Positions 10,809-19,443 of a stretch of 64,000 bases of DNA are shown in pieces. The stretch comes from Hyphomicrobiales bacterium (GTDB lineage Bacteria > Pseudomonadota > Alphaproteobacteria > Rhizobiales > Beijerinckiaceae). The first letter of the stretch is position 1, and the number at the start of each line of letters is the position of its first letter. The notes beneath the pieces were generated by a model, which worked only from the letters and a program-made list of their open reading frames with translations, did not search any database and was not told the DNA's origin. Made by a program: the position numbers and the translations under genes. Location of the stretch: contig UCLR01000009.1 of assembly GCA_900473415.1 (NCBI GenBank), positions 1-64,000 of the forward strand, read 5' to 3'.

Positions 10809-10940
10809 GCAGGCGCGGTTTCGTGCCCATCTGCTGGAAGGATACGGCCTGTCATCAGGCTGAAATCGTTGCGTTCGGTTATGCTGCGAGACGACCCGGC
10901 CGGGCGCTCCTGCCCGGCGGGAACGCGCACCAGGAAGGTG

Positions 10941-12116
10941 ATGCATTTGGCACAGGCTGATTCGACGCAAAGACCGGACAGGACCCCGCGGCGCGAAGCG
11001 CCGGCCCCCCGCCCCGAGGCGGTGAGTCGCGAGGGGCTGCCGGCCACCGAGGTCGTGCTGTCCTTCGAGGACAATCGCCTCGCCAGCCTCGTCTTCGGCC
11101 AGTACGACCAGAACCTCGCCCATCTCGAGCGCCGCCTCGGCGTCGTGGTCAATCCCAATGGCAATCATGTCACGGTGAAGGGCCCGCGCGAGACGGCCGA
11201 GCAGGCGGGGCGCGTACTGAAGACGCTCTATAGCCGCGCCAAGGCGGGGGCTCCCGTGACGCTGGGCGAAGTCGACGGCGCCATCGAGGAAAGCAACGTC
11301 CAGCGCTCGTTCTTCCCCGCCGCCGATGTCGGCAAGGCCTCCTTCGATGCGGTGATCACGCGAAAGCGCGGCCCCGTCCGGGCGCGCAACGCCGCGCAGG
11401 ACGCCTATCTGCGCCAGCTCAAGCGCCATGAGCTCGTGCTCGCTGAAGGCCCCGCCGGCACCGGCAAGACCTGGCTCGCGGTCGGCCACGCCGTCTCGCT
11501 GATCGAGCAGGGGGTGGTCGAGCGCATGGTGCTGTCGCGCCCGGCGGTGGAAGCCGGCGAGCGCCTCGGCTTCCTGCCTGGCGACATGCGCGAGAAGGTC
11601 GATCCGTATCTGCGGCCGATCTACGACGCGCTCAACGATTTCATGGAGGCTCGCCATGTCGAGCGCGGCCTGCAGACCGGCATGATCGAGATCGCGCCGC
11701 TCGCCTTCATGCGCGGCCGGACGCTCTCGAACGCCGTGGTCCTGCTCGACGAGGCGCAGAACGCCACCTCCATGCAGATGAAGATGTTCCTCACCCGCCT
11801 GGGCGAGGGCTCGCGCATGATCATCACCGGCGATCCCTCGCAGATCGACCTGCCGCCGGGCCAGCGCTCCGGCCTCGTCGAGGCGGTGAGGCTGCTCAAG
11901 GATGTCGAGGGTGTCGGCTATGCGCGCTTCGAGGAAGGCGATGTCGTGCGCCATGAACTGGTGCGCCGCATCGTCATGGCTTATGAGAGCGCGGCGCGCC
12001 ACGAGCGCGAGGAACGGGAGGAGCGCTTGCGCAATCCCGGCATGTCCTCCGATCCTTATCGCGAGGACGACAGCGAAGGGCTGAAGCGGATGTTGGCGCG
12101 GGAGCGGCCGCGATGA
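10941..12116 (+). CDS. PhoH family protein (PhoH-like ATPase)
   Basis: Cytoplasmic P-loop ATPase of about 391 residues. It has an N-terminal KH-like/OB region, then the PhoH domain with Walker A GPAGTGKT and Walker B VVLLDEAQNAT. IITGDPSQIDLP and the C-terminal ARFEEGDVVRHELVRRIVMAYE are classic for the family. It is usually linked to RNA metabolism; its exact activity is not settled. The start is uncertain: ATG 10941 directly follows AGGAAGGTG, with TTG 10947 and an upstream ATG 10881 as alternatives. It overlaps ybeY by ATGA, opening the phoH-ybeY-corC-lnt operon in which every junction overlaps. Confidence 0.93.
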   Translation: MHLAQADSTQRPDRTPRREAPAPRPEAVSREGLPATEVVLSFEDNRLASLVFGQYDQNLAHLERRLGVVVNPNGNHVTVKGPRETAEQAGRVLKTLYSRAKAGAPVTLGEVDGAIEESNVQRSFFPAADVGKASFDAVITRKRGPVRARNAAQDAYLRQLKRHELVLAEGPAGTGKTWLAVGHAVSLIEQGVVERMVLSRPAVEAGERLGFLPGDMREKVDPYLRPIYDALNDFMEARHVERGLQTGMIEIAPLAFMRGRTLSNAVVLLDEAQNATSMQMKMFLTRLGEGSRMIITGDPSQIDLPPGQRSGLVEAVRLLKDVEGVGYARFEEGDVVRHELVRRIVMAYESAARHEREEREERLRNPGMSSDPYREDDSEGLKRMLARERPR

Positions 12117-12700
12117 ACGATCGACCTCGCGGGCGGCGCTCGGCGCCGCCACCCGAGAAGACGTCCCTGGATCTGAATCTCGACGTCAGGGCCCAGTCGC
12201 GCCGCTGGTACGAGCTGGGCAAGCTGGCGAGCCTGCGCGCGCTGGTCACCGAGGCGCTCGCGGCGGGGCTCGCCGTCGCGCCGCGCCAGCCCCTGCCGGG
12301 GGCCGAGCTCAGCCTGCTACTGACCGACGACAAGCGCATCCGCGTGGTCAACCGCGACTGGCGCGGTTTCGACAAGGCGACGAACGTGCTTTCCTTCCCG
12401 GCGGCGCCGCCGGAGCGCATCGCGGCGAGCCCTCTGCTCGGTGATATCGTCCTCGCCTATGAGACGGTGGTGCGTGAGGCCGAGGCCGAGGGCAAGACGA
12501 AGGCCGATCATCTGAGCCATCTCGTGATCCACGGCCTGCTCCATTTGCTCGGCGAGGATCACGAGACCGAGGCCGAAGCGCGCCGCATGGAAGCGCTCGA
12601 GGTCGAGGCGTTGGCTCGCCTCGGCATCGCCGACCCTTATGCCGACGCCGAGCTCGTTACCGAGCCGGCGTCCCCCATCGCAGAACACCCACGACCATGA
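12113..12700 (+). CDS. ybeY: Endoribonuclease YbeY
   Basis: Metal-dependent single-strand RNase needed for 16S rRNA 3' end maturation and ribosome quality control. The 195-residue protein has the zinc-binding motif HGLLHLLGEDH, matching H-x3-H-x5-H, preceded by DHLSHLVI. The upstream strand block RVVNRDWRGFDKATNVLSFP is also diagnostic. The start ATG overlaps the phoH stop, and its own stop overlaps corC, both as ATGA. A 40-residue basic N-terminal extension (MNDRPRGRRSAPPP ...) precedes the conserved fold. Confidence 0.95.
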   Translation: MNDRPRGRRSAPPPEKTSLDLNLDVRAQSRRWYELGKLASLRALVTEALAAGLAVAPRQPLPGAELSLLLTDDKRIRVVNRDWRGFDKATNVLSFPAAPPERIAASPLLGDIVLAYETVVREAEAEGKTKADHLSHLVIHGLLHLLGEDHETEAEARRMEALEVEALARLGIADPYADAELVTEPASPIAEHPRP

Positions 12701-13686
12701 GCGACGACAGTCGACAATCCCTGGCCGAAAACGGCAATCGCGGCCTCGGCCACTGGCTCGGCCAGTTCCTCGACCGGCTCGGCTTGCGCGGCGGCGGCAC
12801 GGCACGCGAGGAGATCGTGGAAGCCCTGGCAGAAGAGAATGGCGAGCTCGCCGATCTCTCCGCCCAGGAACGGGCGATGCTCACCAATGTGCTTGGCCTG
12901 CGCGAGCGCCGCGTCGCTGACGTGATGGTGCCGCGCGCCGATATCGTCGCCGTGCCGGCGGACGCGACACTCGACGAGCTGCTCGCCCATTTCCGCACCG
13001 CCGGTCATTCCCGCCTGCCGGTCTTCGACGATACGCTCGACGACACCCGCGGCATGGTCCATATCCGCGACTTCCTCGAATACATCGCCGAGAAGGCCCG
13101 CCCCGACGAAGCGCAGTTGCCGGAGGAGGCGGGCAAGCTCGCCGTTCCGCATGATCTTGCGGCGGTCGATCTCTCGACATCGCTTTCGGCGACGAAGCTG
13201 CTGCGACCGGTGCTCTACGTTCCGCCGTCGATGCCGGCGGTCGATCTGCTCGTCCGCATGCAGGCGACGCGCACCCATATCGCGCTCGTCATCGACGAAT
13301 ATGGCGGCACCGACGGGCTCGTCTCCATCGAGGACCTCATTGAGATCGTCGTCGGCAACATCGAGGACGAGCACGACCTCGAGGAGACGCCGATTGCGCC
13401 CGCCGGCGACGACAGCTTCACGGCCGATGCCCGCGCCACGCTGGAGGAGCTCAAGCAGGCGACCGGCGTCGACCTCTCCGACAACGAGGTGGCCGAGGAC
13501 GTCGATACGCTCGGCGGATTGATCGTCACGCTCGCCGGCCGCGTGCCGACGCAAGGGGAAACCGTCGAGGGTCCGGAGGGGCTCTCCTTCGAGATCCTCG
13601 ATTCGGATCAGCGCCGCGTGAAGCGCCTGACCATCCATTGCCGCCGTGAGCCGGCACCCCAAGAATCGGCGATGGAGCCCGGTTGA
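12697..13686 (+). CDS. CBS-domain hemolysin-family protein (CorC/YbeX-like)
   Basis: A soluble 329-residue member of the CorC/HlyC family, associated with divalent cation efflux or ribosome-linked functions in other bacteria. It starts MSDDSRQSLAENGNR. VADVMVPRADIVAVPADATL marks the first CBS motif (about residues 68-87) and HIALVIDEYGGTDGLVSIEDLIEIVVG the second (about 195-222). The C-terminal CorC_HlyC domain follows (DTLGGLIVTLAGRVPTQGE). No transmembrane DUF21 domain is present, which places it with YbeX/CorC rather than the membrane TlyC-type proteins. The stop overlaps lnt as TGATG. Confidence 0.93.
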   Translation: MSDDSRQSLAENGNRGLGHWLGQFLDRLGLRGGGTAREEIVEALAEENGELADLSAQERAMLTNVLGLRERRVADVMVPRADIVAVPADATLDELLAHFRTAGHSRLPVFDDTLDDTRGMVHIRDFLEYIAEKARPDEAQLPEEAGKLAVPHDLAAVDLSTSLSATKLLRPVLYVPPSMPAVDLLVRMQATRTHIALVIDEYGGTDGLVSIEDLIEIVVGNIEDEHDLEETPIAPAGDDSFTADARATLEELKQATGVDLSDNEVAEDVDTLGGLIVTLAGRVPTQGETVEGPEGLSFEILDSDQRRVKRLTIHCRREPAPQESAMEPG

Positions 13687-15278
13687 TGCGCATCGCGTCG
13701 CTCGCTGAGGCCGTCATCCTGGCCTGGGGATGGCGGAAGCGGCTGATCGCGCTTCTCGCCGGGGCGAGCGGCGCGCTCGCGCTCGCGCCGCTCGATCTCT
13801 GCCCGCTCGTCATCGTCCCGATGACGGTCGCCGTCTGGCTGGTCGACGGGGCGGTCGCCGCGAACGCTTGGCAGCGCTTCCGGGCCGCTTTTTCGGCCGG
13901 CTGGTGGTGGGGCTTCGGCTTCTTCCTGGCCGGGCTCTGGTGGCTCGGCGCCGCCTTTCTGGTCGAGGCCGACAAATTCGCCTGGGCGATGCCGCTCGGC
14001 GTGGTCGCACTTCCCGCTTGCCTGGCCTTCTTTCCGGCGCTCGGCTTCGCTGCCGCCCGGCTGATCTGGCCGGAAGGCGCCGGCCGCATCCTCGTCCTGG
14101 CCGCGACGCTGGCAATCAGCGAATGGCTGCGCGGCCATGTCCTGACCGGCTTTCCCTGGAACGCCTACGGCATGATGCTGGCGGGCCAGATCCATCTCGC
14201 CCAATTCACCGCGCTCGGGGGCCTTTACGGCCTTACCTTGCTCGCTGTGGCCATCGGCGCAGCGCCGGCCGTGCTCGGGACGGCGAAGACGCCCGCCGGC
14301 CGCTATATGCCGCCGCTGGTGGCGCTCGGCGTGGTGGTGGGGCTCTTCGCCTATGGCTTCTGGCGCGTGCCAGCTGGCCCCTCGCCGGTCGTGGCCGGCG
14401 TGAAGCTCCGGCTGATGCAGCCCAATCTGCCGCAGGACGCCAAGTTCAACGGCCATAACGGTGCCGCTATCCTCGACGGCTATCTGGCGTTGAGCGACCG
14501 CGCCACCAGCCCGACGACGCCCGGCCTGCAGGGCGTCACCCATGTGATCTGGCCGGAATCGGCCTTCCCCTTCCTGCTCGGGCGCACGCCGGGCGCGCTC
14601 TCGCGCATCGCCGCAGTGCTGCCGCCCGACGTCACGCTGATCACCGGCGCGGCCCGGGCCGGCGAGATGCTGCCGGGCGAGGGCAGGCCGCCGATCTACA
14701 ATGCGATCCAGGTCGTGAACGACGAGGGCGTCATCGTCGCGAGCTACGACAAGGTCCATCTCGTTCCCTTCGGCGAATACCTTCCGCCCTTCCTCGACAG
14801 CTTGATCAGGAGCGTCGGGCTCTCGGAATTCGTCTCGGTGCCCGGCGGCTTCTCGGCCGGCACTGCCCGTACGCCTCTGTCGATCAAGGGCTTGCCGGTC
14901 GCGGCCCCGCTGATCTGCTACGAGGCCGTGTTTCCGGGCGATGTCGCGCCGCGCGGCCCGCGGGCGGGCTTCTTCCTCAACCTCACCAATGACGGTTGGT
15001 TCGGCCAGACCAGCGGCCCCTACCAGCATCTCGCCCAGGCGCGGCTGCGCAGCATCGAGGAGGGGCTGCCACTGGTGCGCGTCGCCAATACGGGAATCTC
15101 GGGGGTGGTCGACGCCTATGGCCGCCTGGTCGCGAGCCTGCCTCTGGGGACCGAAGGCGTGCTCGATTCGAGCCTGCCCCGCGCCGGCCCCATGACGCTC
15201 TATGCGCGTCTGGCCGACAGCGTCTTCGCCCTCATGCTGCTGTTCTTCCTGGGGATTTCCCGCCTGCGCCTGCCCTGA
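13686..15278 (+). CDS. lnt: Apolipoprotein N-acyltransferase
   Basis: Inner-membrane enzyme that adds the third acyl chain to the N-terminal cysteine of lipoproteins. The 530-residue protein has six or more hydrophobic segments in the first ~210 residues, then a periplasmic nitrilase-fold domain. The catalytic residues can be seen as Glu in HVIWPESAFPF, Lys in SYDKVHLVPFGEYLP and Cys in PLICYEAVFP. A final hydrophobic segment lies at the C-terminus. The ATG overlaps the corC stop by one base. The phoH-ybeY-corC-lnt order is widely conserved. Confidence 0.96.
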   Translation: MRIASLAEAVILAWGWRKRLIALLAGASGALALAPLDLCPLVIVPMTVAVWLVDGAVAANAWQRFRAAFSAGWWWGFGFFLAGLWWLGAAFLVEADKFAWAMPLGVVALPACLAFFPALGFAAARLIWPEGAGRILVLAATLAISEWLRGHVLTGFPWNAYGMMLAGQIHLAQFTALGGLYGLTLLAVAIGAAPAVLGTAKTPAGRYMPPLVALGVVVGLFAYGFWRVPAGPSPVVAGVKLRLMQPNLPQDAKFNGHNGAAILDGYLALSDRATSPTTPGLQGVTHVIWPESAFPFLLGRTPGALSRIAAVLPPDVTLITGAARAGEMLPGEGRPPIYNAIQVVNDEGVIVASYDKVHLVPFGEYLPPFLDSLIRSVGLSEFVSVPGGFSAGTARTPLSIKGLPVAAPLICYEAVFPGDVAPRGPRAGFFLNLTNDGWFGQTSGPYQHLAQARLRSIEEGLPLVRVANTGISGVVDAYGRLVASLPLGTEGVLDSSLPRAGPMTLYARLADSVFALMLLFFLGISRLRLP

Positions 15279-15446
15279 CTCGCGCGCGGGTCCGCGATTG
15301 ATCGTCTCATTTGGGACTTTTTGAGCGACAAATGGTGGACCGGCCGAAGAGCGTAGACTAAAGCATCACGGTCTACTCAAATCACAGTTTCCGCGTCGAC
15401 CGGGGTGGCGGCCTCCGGTCATGGCCGGCGCCAGAACGGGCAAGTC

Positions 15447-15860
15447 ATGATCAAGAAGGTTCCGAATCCGATCGACCGCCATGTCGGAAGCCGTGTCCGT
15501 ATGCGCCGGATGCTCGCCGGCATCAGCCAGGAAAAGCTGGGCGACGCGCTTGGCCTGACCTTCCAGCAGGTCCAGAAATACGAGAAGGGCTCCAACCGCA
15601 TCAGCGCGAGCCGCCTGCAGCAGATCGCCAAGATGCTGGACGTGCCCGTGTCCTTCTTCTTCGATGGCGCTCCGACCGGAGACGTCCCGTCCGGCGGCTT
15701 CGCCGATTCCGCGGCGACGACCTATATCTCCGACTTCCTCACGACCAGTGAAGGGGTGCAGCTCACCAAGGCCTTCACACGGATCAAGAGCAGCCGGGTC
15801 CGCCGGCGGATTATCGACCTCGTCGAGTCGCTTGCCGAGGAAGATGGCGAAAAGGCTTGA
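15447..15860 (+). CDS. XRE-family transcriptional regulator upstream of metK
   Basis: A 137-residue cytoplasmic DNA-binding protein. The helix-turn-helix is clear at about residues 14-66: GSRVRMRRMLAGISQEKLGD, then TFQQVQKYEKGSNRISASRL. A short C-terminal part ends in two helices rich in charged residues. The ATG 15447 begins just before the conserved fold; an upstream start at 15405 would add 14 poorly conserved residues. In many Hyphomicrobiales a close homologue stands between lnt and metK, so it may control metK or the methyl cycle, but that is only inferred from position. Confidence 0.88.
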   Translation: MIKKVPNPIDRHVGSRVRMRRMLAGISQEKLGDALGLTFQQVQKYEKGSNRISASRLQQIAKMLDVPVSFFFDGAPTGDVPSGGFADSAATTYISDFLTTSEGVQLTKAFTRIKSSRVRRRIIDLVESLAEEDGEKA

Positions 15861-16017
15861 TTTCACTTCTTTTTGTTCGGCTTGACGAACAAACTTTCCG
15901 ATAAACGGATTTATTCCGCTTGACGGCGAACGCGTCCGCTGCAATGACGGTGCAGTTTTCCGGGCCGGTGCGACTGCGCCGGTCCTTCGTCATGTGCTGA
16001 TCAGGGGCTCCACGACC
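15861..16017 (+). promoter_or_regulatory. metK leader with several inverted repeats
   Basis: The gap before metK holds a perfect inverted repeat TTGTTCG (15873-15879) / CGAACAA (15886-15892) with a 6-base loop. Smaller ones follow, CGGATTTATTCCG near 15906 and CTGCA/TGCAG near 15939-15955, then a GC-rich hairpin just before the gene. Two TTGACG hexamers (15882, 15920) resemble -35 boxes, but no good -10 could be matched. Whether this is an operator for the XRE protein, a terminator of its gene or a structured RNA leader cannot be told by eye. Confidence 0.45.
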
Positions 16018-17226
16018 GTGTCACGCCAGAATTATCTGTTCACCAGCGAGTCCGTCTCCGAGGGGCATCCCGACAAGGTTTGCGATCGCATCTCCGACGA
16101 GATCGTCGATCTGTTCTTCAAGGAAGCCGTCAAGGCCGGCTATGAGCCCGCCAAGGTGCGCGTCGCCGCCGAGACGCTGGCGACCACCAACCGCGTCGTC
16201 ATCGCCGGCGAGGTCCGCACCCATCTCTCCGAGAAGGAGATCAAGTCGAAGGTGAAGTCGGTCGCGCGCAAGGCGATCCGCAACATCGGCTATGAGCAGG
16301 ACGGCTTCCACTGGAAGAAGTGCAAGATCGACGTGCTGCTGCATCCGCAGTCCGCCGACATCGCGCAGGGCGTCGACGAGGCCGGCAACAAGGATGTCGG
16401 CGCCGGCGACCAGGGCATCATGTTCGGCTATGCCAGCCGCGAGACGCCCGAGCTCCTGCCCGCGCCGATCTACTACGCCCACAAGATCCTCGAGACGCTG
16501 ACGCTCGCCCGCAAGAAGGGCGAGGGCGAGGCTGCCAAGCTCGGTCCGGACGCCAAGAGCCAGGTCACGATCAAGTACGAGAACGGCAAGCCGGTCGGCG
16601 TCACCCAGATCGTGCTCTCGACCCAGCATCTCGACGAGTCGCTGACCTCCGCCGACGTCCGCAAGATCGTCGAGCCCTATATCCGCGCGGCCCTGCCGGA
16701 TGGCTGGATCAGCAAGGACACGGTCTGGCACATCAACCCGACCGGCAAGTTCGTGATCGGCGGTCCCGACGGCGATGCCGGCCTCACCGGCCGCAAGATC
16801 ATCGTCGACACCTATGGCGGCGCGGCTCCGCATGGCGGCGGCGCCTTCTCGGGCAAGGACCCGACCAAGGTCGACCGTTCGGCGGCCTACGCGGCGCGCT
16901 ATCTCGCGAAGAACGTCGTCGCGGCCAAGCTCGCCGACCGCGCCACGATCCAGCTCTCCTACGCCATCGGCGTCGCCAAGCCGCTGTCGATCTATGTCGA
17001 CCTGCACGGCACCGGCAAGGTCGAGGAAGCGAAGCTCGAGCAGGTTCTCGGCCAGATCGTCGATCTCTCGCCGAACGGCATCCGCAACCATCTCGGCCTC
17101 AACAAGGCGATCTACGCCAAGACCTCGGCCTACGGCCATTTCGGCCGCAAGGCTGGCCGCGACGGCAGCTTCTCCTGGGAGAAGACCGATCTGGTCGACG
17201 CGCTGAAGAAGGCCGTGGCCGCCTGA
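16018..17226 (+). CDS. metK: S-adenosylmethionine synthase
   Basis: Makes S-adenosylmethionine from methionine and ATP. The 402-residue protein starts [20 protein letters not shown], matching the family N-terminus. It contains [12 protein letters not shown] (the nucleotide/methionine-binding hexapeptide region) and [19 protein letters not shown] (P-loop-like segment), both diagnostic. GTG 16018 is chosen over GTG 15994 because it gives the canonical start and has AGGGG 10 bases upstream. A strong intrinsic terminator lies 25 bases after the stop. Its product feeds the methyltransferases encoded nearby, such as TrmB. Confidence 0.96.
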   Translation: MSRQNYLFTSESVSEGHPDKVCDRISDEIVDLFFKEAVKAGYEPAKVRVAAETLATTNRVVIAGEVRTHLSEKEIKSKVKSVARKAIRNIGYEQDGFHWKKCKIDVLLHPQSADIAQGVDEAGNKDVGAGDQGIMFGYASRETPELLPAPIYYAHKILETLTLARKKGEGEAAKLGPDAKSQVTIKYENGKPVGVTQIVLSTQHLDESLTSADVRKIVEPYIRAALPDGWISKDTVWHINPTGKFVIGGPDGDAGLTGRKIIVDTYGGAAPHGGGAFSGKDPTKVDRSAAYAARYLAKNVVAAKLADRATIQLSYAIGVAKPLSIYVDLHGTGKVEEAKLEQVLGQIVDLSPNGIRNHLGLNKAIYAKTSAYGHFGRKAGRDGSFSWEKTDLVDALKKAVAA

Positions 17227-17250
17227 TCCTCGCCTATTGCGCATGAATAG

Positions 17251-17280
17251 AAAGGCCGGAGCGGATCGCTCCGGCCTTTT
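17251..17280 (+). terminator. Intrinsic terminator after metK
   Basis: GGCCGGAGCG and CGCTCCGGCC form a perfect 10-base-pair stem around the loop GAT (17254-17276). It is preceded by AAA and followed by TTTT, with CCTTTT after it. It is placed right after the metK stop. Confidence 0.92.
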
Positions 17281-17310
17281 CCTTTTGCTAGAGAGCTTCA
17301 TATCCGCGCC

Positions 17311-17414
17311 GTCATCCCGGCCGCAGCGAAGCGGAGTGCCGGGATCCATCGTAGGACGCGACGCCCTATGATGGATTCCGGATCGGCGCTGCTGCGCAGC
17401 TCGTCCGGGATGGC
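17311..17414. repeat. Dispersed palindromic element, copy B
   Basis: Ends are GTCATCCCGG (17311-17320) and CCGGGATGGC (17405-17414), with inner arms GGGATCCATCGTAGG and CCTATGATGGATTCC. It ends 24 bases before the trmB start, so trmB is either read through it or has a promoter inside it. Same family as the copies at 9213 and 42770. Confidence 0.8.
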
Positions 17415-17438
17415 GGTGCTTCGTTCGAGACGTTTCGC

Positions 17439-18134
17439 ATGACACATGACGCCGACCAGGACGAACGCGCCTTCTTCGGCCGCCGCAAGGGCAAGGCCCT
17501 ACGCGACGGGCAGAGCCTGCTGATCGAGGAGACGCTGCCGCGCCTGCGCCTGCCGGAGGGCGAGATCGCCGATCCGAAGGCGCTGTTCCCGCGGCCGGTC
17601 GAAGCGGTGCGGCTCGAGATCGGCTTCGGCGGCGGCGAGCATCTGCTGATGCGGATGCGCGAAAGCCCTGAGATCGGCTTCATCGGGGTCGAGCCCTTCA
17701 TCAACGGCATGGCCAAGTTCCTGGCCGTGGCCGCCCGCGAGGGCCTGGACAACATCCGCGTCTGGGACGGCGACGCCGCGCTGCTGCTGCCGCGGCTACC
17801 GGCAGGCAGCCTCGACGCGATCGACCTGCTCTACCCCGATCCCTGGCCGAAGCGCCGCCAGCGGAAGCGCCGCTTCGTCTCGGAGCGCACGCTGGGGCTT
17901 TTCGCCCGGGCGCTTCGGTCCGGCGGACGCTTCCGCTTCGCCAGCGACATTGACGACTATGTCGGCTGGACGCTGTCGCGCCTGCTCGCATCGCCGGATT
18001 TCGACTGGGTGGACGAACGCCCGGATGACTGGCGCAAGCCTTATCCGGGCTGGATCCGCACGCGCTACGAGGCCAAGGCGATCAAGGCCGGCCGCGCGCC
18101 GAGCTACCTCAGTGCTTTACGTCGCGCATTCTGA
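17439..18134 (+). CDS. trmB: tRNA (guanine-N7-)-methyltransferase
   Basis: SAM-dependent enzyme that makes m7G46 in the variable loop of tRNAs. The 231-residue protein has VRLEIGFGGGEHLLMRM (SAM-binding motif I), IGVEPFINGMAKFL and the TrmB signature YPDPWPKRRQRKRRFV. It ends near YEAKAIKAGRAPSYL as usual. The stop lies inside the 3' end of the DUF2336 gene on the other strand, giving a 26-base tail-to-tail overlap. It is separated from metK by a terminator and a palindromic repeat, so it is probably transcribed separately. Confidence 0.95.
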   Translation: MTHDADQDERAFFGRRKGKALRDGQSLLIEETLPRLRLPEGEIADPKALFPRPVEAVRLEIGFGGGEHLLMRMRESPEIGFIGVEPFINGMAKFLAVAAREGLDNIRVWDGDAALLLPRLPAGSLDAIDLLYPDPWPKRRQRKRRFVSERTLGLFARALRSGGRFRFASDIDDYVGWTLSRLLASPDFDWVDERPDDWRKPYPGWIRTRYEAKAIKAGRAPSYLSALRRAF

Positions 18135-19197
18135 GAAACCCCAGCACACGCTGAGCCGTATTTTCAGCTAGGTTGCGAAAGCTTTCGTGGGCGCGCTCCA
18201 CCGCCGCTGGAGACCGACCGAGGTCCTTGCGCAGCGAAATCAGCGCGGCCGTGGTGTCCCAGGACCAGCCGAGCCCGCGCGTGACGAGCAGGACGGCCTC
18301 GCGATCCGGGCCGACGACGATCTGCTCGCTCGCCGGCAGGCTGAGCTGCGCCAGCACGGCTAACCCGCAGATGGCCAGTTCCCGCTCGCCTTCCTGCGCG
18401 AACAGGCGCACCCGGGCCTCGTCGAGCTCGCCCGCCTCGCTCAGCTCGCGGATCTCGACGAGCGCGGTGCTCATCGCGTCGAGCCCGGCCGGCATGCGAC
18501 CGGTCGCAGCGACGACTTCGGCGCCCCGTTCTACGGCCCGATCGATCGCATCGGCCAGCCCCGGGTCGAGGCTGGCGGCGAGGCGCCGGCGGGCGGAATT
18601 CTTCGCCGCGGTCATCAGCTGGTCGACGAGCTCCGAGGGGATGTCGCGGCGCAGGCCGAGCGCGGACTGAAGCGCGTCGTCCTCCGTCGCCCGCATCACC
18701 ATCACGCCCATGCCATGGCGCGAGAAGCGGGCCGTCTGGTTGGCCGCGACCGCATGGGTGACGACGCGGCCGCCGCGCAGGATCAGGAAATCGGTGACCG
18801 GTTCGCCGAGATGGGGCCGCTCGGTGATGGCGAGCATATGATCGCGCCCGCGCGCCGCCGAGATCGCAACCAGATCCTGGTCGGACAGGCGCGAGGACTG
18901 CACCAGCACCGGCCGCGCCACGGCGATCTCGTCGAGCGCGAGCTGGCGCATCACGCCGGCCGGCGCATTGGGCACCGGCGCGAGGCGCTCCGCGAGTTCG
19001 ATCCGGGCACGCAGCTCGATCGCCCGCGCAAGCCGGCTGATGACGACGTCGAAAACGCCGACCTGATCATCGTCCATGTGCGGGGCGGTCGCGAGAAACA
19101 GGTCCGTCAGGCGCGAGACGATGTTCGCGTGCTCGTCACCCGAGCGGCGCGTCATCTTCGCTTCGAGGTCCCGCAGCATCATGCCGACTGCGCTCAT
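18109..19197 (-). CDS. DUF2336 domain-containing protein
   Basis: A 362-residue, mostly helical cytoplasmic protein with no signal peptide or membrane segment. The pattern (LTDLFLATAPHMDDDQVGVFDVVISRLARAI, then ARIELAERLAPVPNAPAGVMRQLALDEIAVARPVL) matches the alphaproteobacterial DUF2336 family as I remember it. That family is a set of HEAT-like repeat proteins of unknown function. In it the segment LVQSSRLSDQDLVAISAARG is the best-conserved part. The start could be ATG 19197 or ATG 19182. It sits on the opposite strand between two conserved housekeeping blocks and overlaps trmB at the 3' end. Confidence 0.8.
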   Translation of the reverse strand: MSAVGMMLRDLEAKMTRRSGDEHANIVSRLTDLFLATAPHMDDDQVGVFDVVISRLARAIELRARIELAERLAPVPNAPAGVMRQLALDEIAVARPVLVQSSRLSDQDLVAISAARGRDHMLAITERPHLGEPVTDFLILRGGRVVTHAVAANQTARFSRHGMGVMVMRATEDDALQSALGLRRDIPSELVDQLMTAAKNSARRRLAASLDPGLADAIDRAVERGAEVVAATGRMPAGLDAMSTALVEIRELSEAGELDEARVRLFAQEGERELAICGLAVLAQLSLPASEQIVVGPDREAVLLVTRGLGWSWDTTAALISLRKDLGRSPAAVERAHESFRNLAENTAQRVLGFLRMRDVKH

Positions 19198-19351
19198 GCT
19201 TCATCCCTTTGCACTGTTCCCCCCAGCGCGATGTCGGCAGGTTGGCAGCCAGGCATGACCAGCGAGTTAGGCAGATCGCGAGGATTTAGCGTAGTTTTGA
19301 GAACTTGCATGTTCCGCGGATGCGGATTACATAGCGCGCAACAGCTCTGGT

Positions 19352-19400
19352 ATCGGTCACACCGATGATCAAGAGCGGGCCTGCCGGCCCGCTCTTTTTT
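19352..19400 (+). terminator. Hairpin and intrinsic terminator in the leader of rimP-nusA-infB
   Basis: A small perfect hairpin, ATCGGT/ACCGAT with loop CAC (19352-19366), is followed by AAGAGCGGGCC / GGCCCGCTCTT with a 4-base loop and six Ts (19371-19400). This is a textbook intrinsic terminator, only 43 bases before the rimP start. No gene ends just upstream on this strand. It may therefore act as an attenuator on the leader transcript. A weak promoter-like pair, TTGCAT (19305) and TACATA (19328), lies just before it. Confidence 0.85.
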
Positions 19401-19443
19401 ATTGGCCGCGACCCGCCGGAGGCAGACAGGACGGTCCGGGCCA

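Noticed and set aside
9291..12152. A 953-codon open frame on the minus strand opposite miaB and phoH
   Set aside because: It is rich in Arg, His and Ala in the pattern of an antisense shadow, whereas the plus-strand frames encode intact MiaB and PhoH.
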